The notes: generated from the sequence alone by a model not told the origin. 64,000 nucleotides of DNA from Rhinopithecus roxellana (GCF_007565055.1 NC_044563.1:97053489-97117488), one strand, 5' to 3'; counted from the first letter of the stretch, positions 22,790 to 34,049 are shown. Made by a program: numbers and translations.

Positions 22790-23010
22790 TTCCATTCTTT
22801 CATTTGATGTATGTATCTTACTGTATTCAGAAACATAGATCTGCAGCATCATTTAATAGTTGGATGGTACCGAAATTTCATTAACAAGTTCCTAATGGAT
22901 GGCCCGTTAGGTTGTTCGCAATTTCTTAGTATTACAAACAAGTTGCAATGAACATCCCTGTATGTATACCTTTGCAACTTGTCTACCTACTACCCTGGAA
23001 GGATGGAGTC
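22790..23010 (-). mobile_element. Old L1/HAL1-type fragment
   Basis: Reverse motifs ATTTAATAGTTGGATGGTAC and ACAAGTTGCAATGAACATCC. Strongly diverged. Confidence 0.55.
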
Positions 23011-23283
23011 ACCATAGTGATGGAACTGCTGGGTGTCTGTACTTTTGATTACCTCAATAAGCAATGAAATTATCCAATGTGCATATACAGAGTTTACCCT
23101 TTCCCAAAGCATATACATATAAATACACACAAGTACCCATACAAATATGCCTCCCCTTGTCTCCCACGCCCACACCCTGCTGCAGTTCAGGCCTGTATCA
23201 TCTCTCATTTTACGGTCACAGGGGTCCTCTTACAGGTCTCCCTCCCCGGCCACCAGAACAAGACTTGTAAAGTACCAACCTGA

Positions 23284-23759
23284 TTTTTTTGTTGTTTTGT
23301 TTTGTTTTTGAGACAGAGTCTTGCTCTGCTGCCCAGGCTGGAGTGCAGTGGCACAATCGTGGCTCACTGCAACCTCCGCCTCCCAAGTTCAAGCAATTCT
23401 CCTGCCTCCCGAGTAGCTGGGACTACAGGTGCGCTACCACGCCTGGCTAATTTTTGTTTTTGTTTTTTGTTTTTTGAGACGGAGTCTCGCTTTGTCGCCC
23501 AGGCTGGAGTGAGTGCAGTGGCACCATCTCGGCTCACTGCAAGCTCCGCCTCCTGGGTTCACGCCATTCTCCTGCCTCAGCCTCCGAGTAGCTGGGACTA
23601 CAGGCATGGACCACCACGCCCAGCTAATTTTTTGTATTTTTAGTAGAGACAGGATTTCACCATGTAGGCCAGGCTGGTCTCGAACTCCTGACCTCGTGAT
23701 CCGCCTGCCTTAGCCTCCCAGAGTGCTGGGATTACAGGCGCCAGCCACCACGTCCAGCC
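23284..23759 (-). mobile_element. Three-monomer Alu composite
   Basis: Reverse orientation. A right arm (about 23300-23455) ends at the T-rich linker and is followed by a second complete Alu (23456-23759; AluY-like, with AAGCTCCGCCTCC and ACGCCATTCTCC). The left arm of the first copy is absent. One duplication (AACCTGATT / AATCTGATT) flanks the whole composite at 23276 and 23764. Confidence 0.85.
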
Positions 23760-23844
23760 TCCCAATCTGATTCTTTACTTGAGTGCCTCAAATCATTCCA
23801 CCTCCACCCCCATCACCTTCACAGCAAAGCTCCAACTCCACCTT

Positions 23845-23965
23845 CAGGGTAAGACAGTTATTCCCATTTTATAGACATGGGATCTGAGGTCCACCTTGCT
23901 CAAGGTCACACAGTCAGTTAGTGACAGAACCAGGATGATGCCCTAGCTCTCCTGACTATTAAACC
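23845..23965 (-). mobile_element. MIR SINE
   Basis: Reverse MIR core: ATTCCCATTTTATAGACATG and CTCAAGGTCACACAGTCAGT. Confidence 0.8.
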
Positions 23966-24635
23966 CAATAATAGGGGAACTGAGGTGGCGTAAACCATTT
24001 ATCACCATAGCTCCCTGAAACTAAAACTTTCCATTCTTTTTTCCCCAACTCTTTCTAAAGAGTTTTAGCATTTTCATTGTTTTCAATGGAGATATACTTG
24101 TAAAATACTCAAACTTTGAGAATTTGGCCCTACAAAGTCACCAATATTAAAAACAAAAAAAAGTCATATTTCCTCCTTCTTTTACAGAGATTGGTTTCTC
24201 TGGCTAATCTCGAGTCACAGCAATTCTCTTTGGTCTACCAATATTTCTCCTCATTTGGCTATCTAGTGACTGATTAACTCACAGGCAAGTCCATCATAAG
24301 CAACTAGGTCTGTGTACACAGGCTGGGTCTCCACATCTTGTAAGGCTAATCTGTGTCTGCCCCCAGCTATCCCACAAGGAGTGGCCACACTGGGAGATAC
24401 AGTCAATGGCTGAGAAGCAAGGGGTCCTGCCACAGGCAGACTAGAGGGAGGCAGAAATGGCTACGGCCCACAGCAATGACCAACAGCCACAGGAAGTGCA
24501 AGACAGAACAAAGGAACCCCTACTTAGACCTCTCTGATCCATGGAACCTCTTCAGTGCTTGTTTCCTTCAAAGAAACTCAGTTCAGCATTGAGTCTAGAA
24601 AGACAGACATTCCAAACAGAACATGGGAAGAATCG
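23966..24635. other. Unique intronic sequence
   Basis: AT-rich 23990-24340 and GC-mixed 24340-24600, with no repeat or exon recognised. Confidence 0.45.
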
Positions 24636-24639
24636 CAAT

Positions 24640-24805
24640 AGCAAGAACAGCTAGCGTCTGTTGAGCACTCGCAGCATGTCAGACACTGTACTCAAGGCTT
24701 TGTGTGGATTATCTCATCAATAAGCCTATGAGACGGATACTAGTCTGAGGTCATGTCTAGGGCCACACAGTTAGTGGTGGAGCCAGGATTCAAACCAGAG
24801 CTGGT
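24640..24805 (-). mobile_element. MIR SINE
   Basis: Reverse MIR: GTTGAGCACTCGCAGCATGT, GACACTGTACTCAAGGC, CACACAGTTAGTGGTGGAGC, GGATTCAAACCAGAGC. Confidence 0.82.
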
Positions 24806-25077
24806 CCCACAGAGAAAGCCTGGCAAGTGGGCTCTCCACAGGCTGGCCCATGGGGAAGAATGGTAAGGAAATCCCCAGACAGTCCCCGGTCCACTCTGTT
24901 TTCCTGGATCCACAGCCGCCTTCCACAGGGCAATCCTGGCAGAAGGCAGAATGCTCAGTAAGGCGTGGAGGATGAAAGCAGATGAGACATCAGAGAAGAA
25001 CATGCAGTTCTTTGAGGTAGTTATATTTTTCTTTGGTTTGGTTTGGCGGGGATAGGGGAATAAAAAAACAGCAAGAT

Positions 25078-25370
25078 GGGCAGGGACAGTGGCTCATGCC
25101 TAAAATCCCTGCACTTTGGGAGGCCAAGGTGGATGGATCACCTGAGGTCAGGAGTTGAGACCAGCCTGGCCAACATGAAGAAACCCCATCTCTACTAAAA
25201 ATACAAAAAATTAGCTGGGCATGGTGGTGTGCACCTGTAATCCCAGCTACTTAGGAAGCTGAGGCAGGAGAATCACTTGAACCCGGGAGGTGGAGGTTGC
25301 CGTGAGCCAAGATGGCACCACTGCACTCCAGGCAACAAGAGCAAAACTCCATCTCAAAAAAAAAAACAAA
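25078..25370 (+). mobile_element. Alu, full length (AluS type)
   Basis: Exact target-site duplication AAACAGCAAGAT at 25066-25077 and 25371-25382. A small deletion removes CCTGGG from the right arm (CTCCAGGCAACAAG). Confidence 0.93.
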
Positions 25371-25419
25371 AAACAGCAAGATAGGACCCAATGATGAAGG
25401 GTCTCACATATCAGTGTCC

Positions 25420-25500
25420 ACTTTGGAGCTAATCTAAAAGAACACTAAGTACCTTATGCTGAGCACATAGTAGGCCTTTGATACCTTCAATAAACGTTAA
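25420..25500 (+). mobile_element. MIR 3' end fragment
   Basis: GAGCACATAGTAGGCCTTTG then CAATAAACGTTAAG, the MIR/L2 3' tail order. Confidence 0.55.
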
Positions 25501-25689
25501 GTCCCTTCTCTTTATGCAGAGAGGTCAATGGGGACTCACTGAGGCTGTCTAGGACAGGGAGTGACAAAAGCAAATGTACATTTTAGAAAGAGTGTTGTTC
25601 TGTTCCTCCTGCAGGCTCAGATGAGGCCCTTACAAGGAATGGAATATTGATGATCAGGACATAAGATTAAAATGACAAAATATAGTGAT

Positions 25690-25885
25690 GAAGGCCCTTA
25701 TCAGGTATTTACTATATGCCAGGTATGATTATCCTGAGCACTTCATATATGTTAACTTCATTTAATTCTCACAATGATTCTATGAGTAGATACTAGTATT
25801 ATCCCCAATTTGCAGATAAGAAAACTGAGGCACAGAGAGTTTCAGCTGACAGTGCTACCACCAGGATTCCAACCCAGTTGGCCTG
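25690..25885 (-). mobile_element. MIR SINE
   Basis: Reverse MIR: TATTTACTATATGCCAGGTA, AATTCTCACAATGATTCTAT, GATAAGAAAACTGAGGCACA, GGATTCCAACCCAG. Confidence 0.87.
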
Positions 25886-27270
25886 ACTTCAGAGCCAGTG
25901 TTCCTGACCACCCTGGTCCACAGAAGAGAGGAGCTTTCTGGAACACCTGCTGCTCTTCGCCCCTCAGTGATGCTCCAGACCAGGCTACAGGATGTCTCCC
26001 AGCCCCTCCAGCCCGCTACCCCCTCCCTTTCTCTCACTATTGCCAGTCAGCCCAATGCAAACCATGCCCTGGCTAGAAACACCATTTTCCCCCAAGAGGC
26101 TGCTAATAGTAGATGGGGTTGGGGGGCAGGGGAGAAGGAGCTGCAAGAACTTGGCTCTGGAGTTGCAAAGAGAAAAATGAAGGAACGAGGAGGAGTGGGC
26201 CACCAGATCCCCACAGATTCCAGGGTGGAAAATGTCCAATTAAAATGCATTCTGCCGGAGCCCAGCAGCAGCATTTCAACAGAGCCACCATTGTCTCCGT
26301 CTGAACTGCTGCTGTCCACAGCCCAGCAAGTGGCAACCAAACACGCTGTCGTCATGGAGCCGGAATGTAGGGTCCTGGCCCTCCCCGAAGGCACCAGAAA
26401 CACTGCTCTGTTTACCCACGTTGCCCTTATTTAAAAACAAAACAAAAAGCCCCACTCCACCCTCGGCCCGGCCCTTCGGCATGCAAGACACTGGGAAGGA
26501 CAGACAGTGGTGACAGGACACTCCATATGCCAGCTGTGTGAGGCAGGTCTGCCAGAAGATTCCCAATGATCTGGCCAGGCTGGGAGGAACAAGTCTCCCC
26601 CAGGAAGCTGGGAAAGTACTTTGGGGAATATATAAAAATCAGATACAAATAGATACCTGAATGGGGCATAAACAAACTGTTAATGCCTTGGAAGGGCCCC
26701 AAGCCCCTTTAGAAAAGCTTTATGCCCAAAGAATTTGGCCAAGGGCTTGAGTCTAGGTCACTGTTAATGCAGACTCCCTGCATAAATCAGAAACCCTGCA
26801 GGGCAGACAGGCCTGTGTGTCCAGCCAACTCTGGGACACAGGCAAGCTTGAGGCCAGCCAGCCGCCCCTGGCTACAGCATCTGGCCCCCACCCCAACCCA
26901 GGAAAGGGGTGCAAGGGCCTAAAGCCTGGCTCATCCGGTGCTGAGCCCAGAAACAGAATGTCCAGGGTGACTGGCACATTCAAAGTGCTCACTGTCTGTG
27001 TCCCGCTCTAGAGATCTCAAAGACAGGTTTAATCGGGAACCCTAGACCAAAGCAGGAAGTGGTGCTCAGAAAGCCATTCATCAGCTCTAGGCCACTGTGA
27101 AACCCATGGTACCGAAGCCCCAAACAAACCAGTTTTAAAACCCATCCTCCTGTGCAGCTCTCTGACCTCTGGCACCTGTGTCCATGACCTGACCCAGGCG
27201 GCCCTCCATGCTTTGGCTCGGGTCTACCTCTCTTACCGCTCAGACTTTACCTCCCTCACTATGCCTTACA
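25886..27270. other. Repeat-free intronic stretch with overlapping open frames
   Basis: No repeats recognised. A 178-codon plus-strand frame (25898-26434) and a 118-codon minus-strand frame (26047-26403) overlap, but neither has recognisable domains or splice context. The CpG content at 26220-26480 is higher than in neighbouring intron. Possible regulatory or conserved segment; not called a gene. Confidence 0.45.

Positions 27271-27274
<4 letters not shown>

Positions 27275-27305
<31 letters not shown>
27275..27305 (+). repeat. (GA)n microsatellite
   Basis: About 15 GA units. Confidence 0.95.
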
Positions 27306-27308
<3 letters not shown>

Positions 27309-27309
27309 T

Positions 27310-28335
27310 CCCAACTACTCCAGAGATACTGAACTACCTAGGATTCCTGGACTCCACACACTATTTCAAGACACTGCCTTACCTTCTGACTCCAAGGCCT
27401 TTCTTCCCTTCGTGACCTGGCTCACCCCTCACCCTTCAGGACCCCACTCAAGCATCATGTGCTCTATTAAGCTTTCCTGGGCCTCGTACCAGATGATCCG
27501 GCTGAGTAACAGAGCAAGAGCTGAACAGAGCCTCTTGGGACACCAGTAAACCTTTCCTTCATGGAGGTAGCATAGGGGATGGGTAGGGTGGAGAGGACTA
27601 TAACTGACCCCCTCTTATTTCAGAACCAAAAGCAATGGGGGAAATCAGAGCAGAGAAGATTTCAGCTCAACCTGAAATGGAACTTCCTACCAATGAGAAT
27701 GTGACAATTACAGGAGGGGCTCCCTTGTGAGGTAGTGAACTCTCCGTTATCCAAAGTCATGGAGCAGAAGCAGTTTGGTCAGCACTGCTGTCGAAGGAGT
27801 CTCTATATCAGGTGAATAGGCAAACCACATCAGACTATGTGAGAGGCTTGAGACCTTTCCATAAAGGCCTCAGATTCCAGGGATGGAGGGAGGCACTAAG
27901 GAGGGATGCCCACAGTGAAGTCTGGGAGGAGGAGGGCAGCTCTGGGGTACAGCTGCAGCACCTCCTGGGAACCCTGGCAACCAGATGGGAAAAGCAGAAT
28001 TCCATGGGGCAGCTGACGTGGCGTTTCTCATTTACTGGCAGCTTCTGGCCTCCAGGTTGAGCTGCCCAGTCTAGGTTTGTGGAGGCCAAGACTCTTCTCC
28101 TGTCTCCACTCCCGCACCACCACCATGCCTCACCATGACTACTGAACAGAAGATCCAGGCAGGAACAGCCAAAGAATCAGTCACCTTCTCCCTGCTCATT
28201 CCCAAGCCCAAAACTCATCATTGTCCACCTCAGGGAGAAGGCACCCTGGATGCTGTAGCTCCCAAAAGGGCAGAAGGTAGGTGGAATGAGATCCCAGGCC
28301 AAGACTAGCAGGCACCCAGGTCCATCTTTAATAAC
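27310..28335. other. Unique intronic sequence
   Basis: No confident repeat. The 27410-27480 piece (CACCCTTCAGGACCCCACTC) may be L2 debris. Confidence 0.4.
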
Positions 28336-28337
28336 AT

Positions 28338-28565
28338 TACCCCAGCCTAGGCAACATGGCAAGACCCTGTCTCTGCAAAAAAATTTTAACAATTAGCCAG
28401 GCATGGTGGCATACACTTGTGGCCCCAGCTACTCAGGAGGCTTAGGTGAGAGGGTCACTTGAGCCCGGGAGGTCGAGGCTGCAGTGAGCCATGATCGCAC
28501 CGCTGTACTCCAGCCTGGGCAACAGAGTGAGACCCTGTCTCAAAAAATAATAAACAATAAAAAGA
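28338..28565 (+). mobile_element. Alu, 5'-truncated (AluJ type)
   Basis: Begins within the left arm (CCTAGGCAACATGGCAAGAC) and runs through a complete right arm with CTTGAGCCCGGGAGGTCGAG, ending in an AATAA-rich tail. Confidence 0.88.
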
Positions 28566-28584
28566 ATTTAAAAATAATATTATC

Positions 28585-28890
28585 GGCCGGGCGCGGTGGC
28601 TCAAGCCTGTAATCCCAGCACTTTGGGAGGCCGAGACGGGTGGATCACGAGGTCAGGAGATCGAGACCATCCTGGCTAATATGGTGAAACCCCGTCTCTA
28701 CTAAAAAATACAAAAAGCTAGCCGGGCGAGGTGGCTGGCGCCTGTAGTCCCAGCTGCTCGGGAGGCTGAGGCAGGAGAATGGCGTGAACCCGGGAGGCGG
28801 AGCTTACAGTGAGCTGAAATCCGGCCACTGCACTCCAGCCCAGGCAACAGAGTGAGACTCCGTCTCAAAAAAAAAAAAAAAAAAAAAAAA
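28585..28890 (+). mobile_element. AluYR, full length, young
   Basis: Near-consensus AluYR: GGTGGCTCAAGCCTG, GAGACGGGTGGATCACGAGG, CTAGCCGGGCGAGGTGGC, ATCCGGCCACTGCACTCC. Exact 12-bp duplication AATAATATTATC at 28573-28584 and 28915-28926. Evidence for an Old World monkey source. Confidence 0.94.

Positions 28891-28920
<30 letters not shown>
28890..28920 (+). repeat. (AAT)n microsatellite at the AluYR tail
   Basis: About ten AAT units between the poly(A) tail and the 3' target-site duplication, whose own first bases are AATAAT. Confidence 0.93.
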
Positions 28921-28921
<1 letters not shown>

Positions 28922-29049
28922 TTATCATGAAGAACCAAACTACCATTTAAGGAGGGCTTATTTCATACCAGGTACTGTGTTAAACATGCTACCTACATTA
29001 TCTTTAATCAGTCTATTCTATGTACAGCAACCATAATTTAACAAAGGAA

Positions 29050-29204
29050 TGGCATGATCTGACTTTTCTTTAGAATAAGGATATTTTAGAATACTATCCT
29101 AAATAATTAGTATATTTAGAATAAGTATTTAGAATAATTAGAATATTTAGAATAAATATTTAGAATAATTATCCTTATTCTAAAGCAAAAGTCAGATCAT
29201 GCCA
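29050..29204. repeat. 34-bp near-perfect inverted repeat with AT-rich core
   Basis: Left arm 29050-29083 and right arm 29170-29204 are reverse complements except for one extra C in the right arm (GGCATGATCTGACTTTT versus AAAAGTCAGATCATGCC at the outer ends). The 86-bp core is imperfect TAGAATAATT-type repeats. The right arm is the start of an L2 copy and the left arm is L2 in reverse. Confidence 0.9.
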
Positions 29205-29670
29205 CATCTCTGTTCAAAGCCTTCCATTGTTCAAAGATGTCCAGTGAATTCTCTCCCGACTTAGGGTGAAAGCCCAAGTCAAAGACCTGCACCTCTCCAA
29301 TCTCAACTCTTACTCCCTGAGCTCCAGCCACTCTGGCCTCCCTGCTGTTTCCTCATCATGGCATGTCATGCCCTATATGGCTTGATCAGATCTCTACCCA
29401 AATGTCATCTCCACACAGAGGCCTCTTCTGACCATTCCACTCTCACACCCAGGCCTCCTGTCACCTTTTCCTGCTGATTTTTCTCCACAGCACTTAACCA
29501 TCCTCTGATACTATATATTTTAACCATTTCATTTGCTGTCTTTCCCTCCTGCTAATACGTAAGCTCCATGAGGGCAGAGACCTTTATTGATTTTGCTCAC
29601 TATCCCATCCCAGCATTTAGAACAATGTCTGGCTCCAAGTAGGAACTCAATGAATATTCATGAACTCAAT
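29190..29670 (+). mobile_element. L2 LINE 3' part
   Basis: TCAGATCATGCCACATCTCT, CCAGCCACTCTGGCCTCCCT, TAAGCTCCATGAGGGCAGAG, then GGAACTCAATGAATATTCAT. About 480 bp of the L2 3' end. Confidence 0.85.
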
Positions 29671-29694
29671 TCATTCAATAAAGGAATGAATGAC

Positions 29695-29840
29695 CCTACA
29701 AGGTAGGTGTTCTTACCAGCTACTGACTATGTGGAAACTGAAGCTCAGAAAAGTTGACTCATTTGTCCAAGGTCACACAGCTGGCAAGCAACAGAAGTGG
29801 AATTAAAATTGAGGTCTTACAGCCGCCTTAACTCTGTGAT
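29695..29840 (-). mobile_element. MIR SINE
   Basis: Reverse MIR: GTGGAAACTGAAGCTCAGAA and CCAAGGTCACACAGCTGGCA. Confidence 0.83.
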
Positions 29841-30855
29841 GGCATCTTCTTTCACCAAAAGGAAGGATCCAGACATCCTACACCGCAAGTGTCTTGGGTG
29901 CCAGTGGGCTGGGCATCTCCTCACCCTTCTTCAAAGAAAGAAGCCTTGAGAAGCCCTTGAGGCAGATGCCTCTGCCTCATTCATCTAAGAATGCCCAGCA
30001 CCTGGCCCAGGGTTGGCATGCAGGTGCCCACCACACATCTGTGAATAAACCCACTCCTAGGTACCTAGTGTGTCTTCACATTTTGATTTCTTTACACATT
30101 GCTTTGTGAATTGCTGTTCATTTTACTGAATGTGAGGACAGGCAGAAATTCCAAGTACACTTACTTGTCAACCTTTTGGCTAATGTCAAGTATAGAAATT
30201 CCAGGTACACAAAATTGAACTAGAACGGACCCTGCCTTGAAGAAATTTACAACAATGTGAGAGAGATGCAGACACAAAAAGGTGTAACATGAAGGAGGAC
30301 AGTCATGTGAGCAGCAGATGCAGTGCCAAGAGTGCAAGGGACAAAAGAGCTCAGCTCTTGGGGTGGGATGGGGACAGTCACACACAACAGCTAGACAGTT
30401 AAAGACAGGCAAGGAAGGCGGAACAGCTTATCCATCCTTTCATTGAGCATTAACAATTTGTTTTCTTGCTTGAAGAAACACTGTGCTTGTTACTTGATAC
30501 CTGAGTACTGAGGACAGATATGTGAATGAATACTGGGGACAGATATGTGAATGAATCAAACATGAAGATAATTAAAAGGCTAATGAGGGAGACACAGAGA
30601 GACATTAGCACAGAGACTGGGGTGATATGTAGCAATAGAGGATGCTAGCATGCAAGCTCCATGCCCACAGGCACCCTCCTTTTGTTCACTACTGTACTCC
30701 TCAGTACAACACTGTCAGGCTCAGAAAAGCTTCTCAGCACATAACAAATGAATGAAAGCACTGCTAATTAAATGAATGAAAGCACAAACGAGGGATGTCA
30801 CAAACCCTTGATGGCGGGTGGCCAGTGATGGCTGCCCAGGTAACACCTGAGTCTT
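29841..30855. other. Unique or poorly classified intronic sequence
   Basis: Short direct repeat GGGGACAGATATGTGAATGAAT occurs in adjacent diverged copies near 30510-30556. No transposon called with confidence; 30200-30310 may be old L2. Confidence 0.4.
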
Positions 30856-30859
30856 AAAG

Positions 30860-31130
30860 GACGCATAGGAATTACCTGGATGGAAGGGGGCATTCCTGCA
30901 AAAGCAAAGACACAGAAGCAAGAGAGTGCTACAGCTGATGATGTCATGGAGTGCATTCAGGCCAGAGGGTAATGGTGTGCTTTAACAGGACACAGACACA
31001 GGAAGAGAAGCCCAAGTCAGGACACCTCTGAAGGCCCTCATCAGGAAGCACATCAGGATGAGGTCTTTGGGCCCCTGTACGGAGAACAGGATGGAGGTAG
31101 GAAAACCAGTCAGACCCATCTGCACTACTA
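30860..31130 (-). mobile_element. Probable L2 LINE fragment
   Basis: Reverse L2 order: CACCTGAGTCTTAAAGGACG, AGGGGGCATTCCTGCAAAAG, CAAAGACACAGAAGC, GTGCATTCAGGCCAGAGG. Confidence 0.5.
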
Positions 31131-31489
31131 CAGGTATGAGTTGCTGAGGGTGGGGTCTTTAGGAGGCACCAGAGAAAGGACTAATCACAAGAATCTGTTA
31201 CAAATCACAGGTGCAAGACCCCATGGAGAAGGGAGGCATCCAACAAGCCCAAACACATTTTGAGTACCTAAGAAAAGTGCAGCCCCACCAGAGCCCTCCT
31301 GGGAATGCTGCAAGGCTGCTGGGGAGATGCCAGCGGAACCATGTCACACCTTGCACACAGTCAGCAAAGCAGGGACCCTACTGACTGGCTGGAGGCAAGG
31401 AGGAAGTCAGGGGAGAGAAACCAGAAAAATGCTCACTATTTATTTCACTTTCACTTTGAGCACACAAGTGGGGAGAAGACGCCCTGGCC

Positions 31490-31600
31490 CAGGAGTAGAG
31501 AAACTTGGCTGGAGTCCCAGCTGTCACCAACAACCTGCGTAACCTTGGGCAGGTGACTTCACCGCTGGGGCTCAGCTTCCCCATCTATAAACCAGAGCTT
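31490..31600 (+). mobile_element. MIR SINE
   Basis: GTAACCTTGGGCAGGTGACT, CTCAGCTTCCCCATCTATAA in forward order. Confidence 0.8.
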
Positions 31601-31604
31601 CCAC

Positions 31605-32525
31605 CACAAGCCCCACCTCTACCAGCATCCTGGAAAGGCCCCAATCAGATAAGTATCAGCTCTGCATAGCTTTATATGGCACCTATGTGATCTTCCTTGT
31701 ACCAGGAAGGGAGGCAGGAAAGGGGCAGGCCCAGCCCCTGCCCAGAGAAGGTTTTAATAAGGTGGTCCAAGCAGGTACTGCAGAACACCAGCAAGGGCAT
31801 TTCCGGGCACATTCTTCAGCCAGTCTTACTGCCCAGCCCAATCCAGCCCAGGGAAGGGGGAGAGGAAGCAGTGAGCTGTTTTACAATCCATCAAATTAAT
31901 TGCCCCAAATGGGAAATTTGCAGGCCTCCTACAGCCTCATGTGTATTCCATAATCTCCCATGGCCCTAATCTCCTGAGAAAGAATGTGTGGGCTGTAACC
32001 TTTTCAGCCCACTGTTCACAGGGGCAATGCTTTGGAAAAACCTCAGTCCCCACCAGTGATCCCTCCTAACCAAAAGACTCCCTGACCTCCCATCCCCCTC
32101 CCCCCACCGACCTGGTAGCCAGCCAAGGCCTGGCTCCGCCCCGCAGGAGCCAGCTAGGCCAACTTTGGCCTTGACTTTGACCTCAGAAAGGAGACCTGCC
32201 CAACCAGCTCCTTTGGTAAATACAACTTTTGCTCCCTCCTTTTCCTCCCGAAGATAGAACAGCCTGGCAGGAGGCTGAACCAGGAGAAGTGGCTTCAGAG
32301 TAGAGATGCACCCTTGAGGCGTGGTGAAAACAGCCCGAGGTGAGGTGCTGGGCATTGGTTCTAACCTCTGCTCACCCTATCCCTGCTAGGAAACCCGCTT
32401 CCCGTCTCTGGACCTCATCTTCATTTGAGAAATGAAGGGAAAGTAAAACAGCCTCCCAGGAACTCCTTACCCCGCCCCTTTAAACAAGTTTGCTTCTTTG
32501 CTTCTGTTGTAACCTTTAGCTGCTC
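31605..32525. other. Unique intronic sequence
   Basis: No repeat recognised. GC-mixed; open frames (for example 31966-32355 minus) have no recognisable domain. Confidence 0.45.
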
Positions 32526-32529
32526 CTTT

Positions 32530-32700
32530 TCCTGCATAATGAAGCCTCTGTCTAGGCCCAACTCAAATGTCACTTTCCCCATGAAGGCTTCCTGGATCCC
32601 TCCCTTCTCAACACCTGTCCCAAACTCTCTGCCTCCTACACTCAACTAGCCTTGAGGGCAGGGGATTCTTTTACTCATTGCTACTGTTAGGAACCTCATT
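32530..32700 (+). mobile_element. Probable L2 LINE fragment
   Basis: CCAACTCAAATGTCACTTTC, CATGAAGGCTTCCTGGATCC, CTTGAGGGCAGGGGATTCTT follow the L2 3' order. Confidence 0.6.
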
Positions 32701-32859
32701 TGATAACATATTTCAGAGAGCTCTGGACAAACCTAGGGCCAAAATCCATTTCATTCTCTAAAATACCTGGCATGGAACAGATCCTGGTTCACCACTGGGT
32801 GAAGTTTTCTCAGACAGTGTGTGGAAGGCCAGGCTCCCTGAAGTTGACTGCGCCTGTTA

Positions 32860-33040
32860 ATAACCAGTGTCTGGACCCTCTCTCCTTAACAAAGTGCTTT
32901 CTCACTCACTACCTCACCTGCAGGGGAGGGACTGATGTGATCCCCTTTCACAGAGAAGGCAAATGTCTTGCCCAAGGTCAGGCAGCTGTAAGGGGCTAAG
33001 CCAGGATCCAAACACAGGTCTCCTAATTCTGTTTCTAACT
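32860..33040 (-). mobile_element. MIR SINE
   Basis: Reverse MIR: CTTTCACAGAGAAGGCAAAT, GCCCAAGGTCAGGCAGCTGT, CCAGGATCCAAACACAGGTC. Confidence 0.78.
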
Positions 33041-33206
33041 TTGTGTTCCTCCCACCGTACCTGAGGGAACATGCAACCCTGAGCCTGTTGAGATCTGGGC
33101 TTGGAGAGAGATGCAATCTAAACCTCTCCTTAGGACTGCCCTGGCAGCCACATCCAGAGCAGCCAAGGGACAGTCAGGAACTCTGGGCAGAGGAATGGCA
33201 GAGGGC

Positions 33207-33278
33207 CTGCCTGCCTGCTTGCCTGCCTTCCTTCTTTCCTTCCTTCCTTCCTTCCCTCTTTCTTCCTTTCTTTCTTTC
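33207..33278 (+). repeat. Compound pyrimidine microsatellite (CCTG)n(CCTT)n(CTTT)n
   Basis: Successive CCTG/CTTG units, then CCTT units, then CTTT units leading into a reverse Alu. It has grown from the Alu tail. Confidence 0.92.
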
Positions 33279-33566
33279 TTTGAGACAGAGTTTCACTCTT
33301 GTTGCCCAGGCTGGAGTGCAATGGTACAATCTCAGCTCACTGCAACCTCTGCCTCCCAGGTTCAAGCGATTCTCCTGCCTCAGCCTCTCAAGTAGCTGGA
33401 ATTACAGGTGCCCACCACCAGGCCCAGCTAATTTTTTGTATTTTTAGTAGAGACAAGGTTTCACTATGTTGGCCAGGCTGGTCTCGAACTCCTGACCTCA
33501 GGTGATCCACCCACCTCAGCTTCCCAAACTGCTGGGATTACGGGCGTGAGCCACCACACCTGGCCC
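33279..33566 (-). mobile_element. Alu, full length (AluS type)
   Basis: Reverse Alu, TGAGACAGAGTTTCACTCTT to GCCACCACACCTGGCC. Confidence 0.93.
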
Positions 33567-33589
33567 ATCCCATGCTTCATTACCTCTGA

Positions 33590-33845
33590 TGATAGTGAAC
33601 TCACTACATCCCAAATATTTCAGAAGCTATTATTGTAAACCTGGGGCCAAAACCTTTCTCCCTGTAGCTTTCACAGAGGATGAGACTCTTCTATGTGGCA
33701 GCCCTTCAGATATCTGCAGCCAGCCCTCATGTCCCTGTGGGTCTCCTCTTTTCCATGTAAAATACCCCCAGTTCATTCAGCTGTTGCTTGGGAGACAAGG
33801 TTTCCAGTGCCCATCACAGTCAACCCTTCAGAAGGACCTCAAATA
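33590..33845 (-). mobile_element. Possible CR1/L3-type LINE fragment
   Basis: CAGCCCTTCAGATATCTGCA, CTCATGTCCCTGTGGGTCTC, CCCCAGTTCATTCAGCTGTT resemble the reverse of the L3-like sequence at 14560. Weak call. Confidence 0.45.
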
Positions 33846-34049
33846 GCCACATCTCCCTCAAAAGGGTGACCCATGAACGGGCCCCAGTGCTCCATCTGTT
33901 ATCTCCCCAGTGCAGAGCAGCACCATCACCTCCTGTGCTCTGAGGAGGAAACTTCCATTAATGCAGCTTAAAAGCAAAACCAAAACCCCTTTGTCCCAAA
34001 GCTAATTTCTCAGAGGGCCCTGGCCATGTGGGAACAAGGACAAAACTCA

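Noticed and set aside
25898..26434. 178-codon plus-strand open frame
   Set aside because: No recognisable domain, competing frame on the other strand, no splice or promoter context. Kept only as a note on the region.
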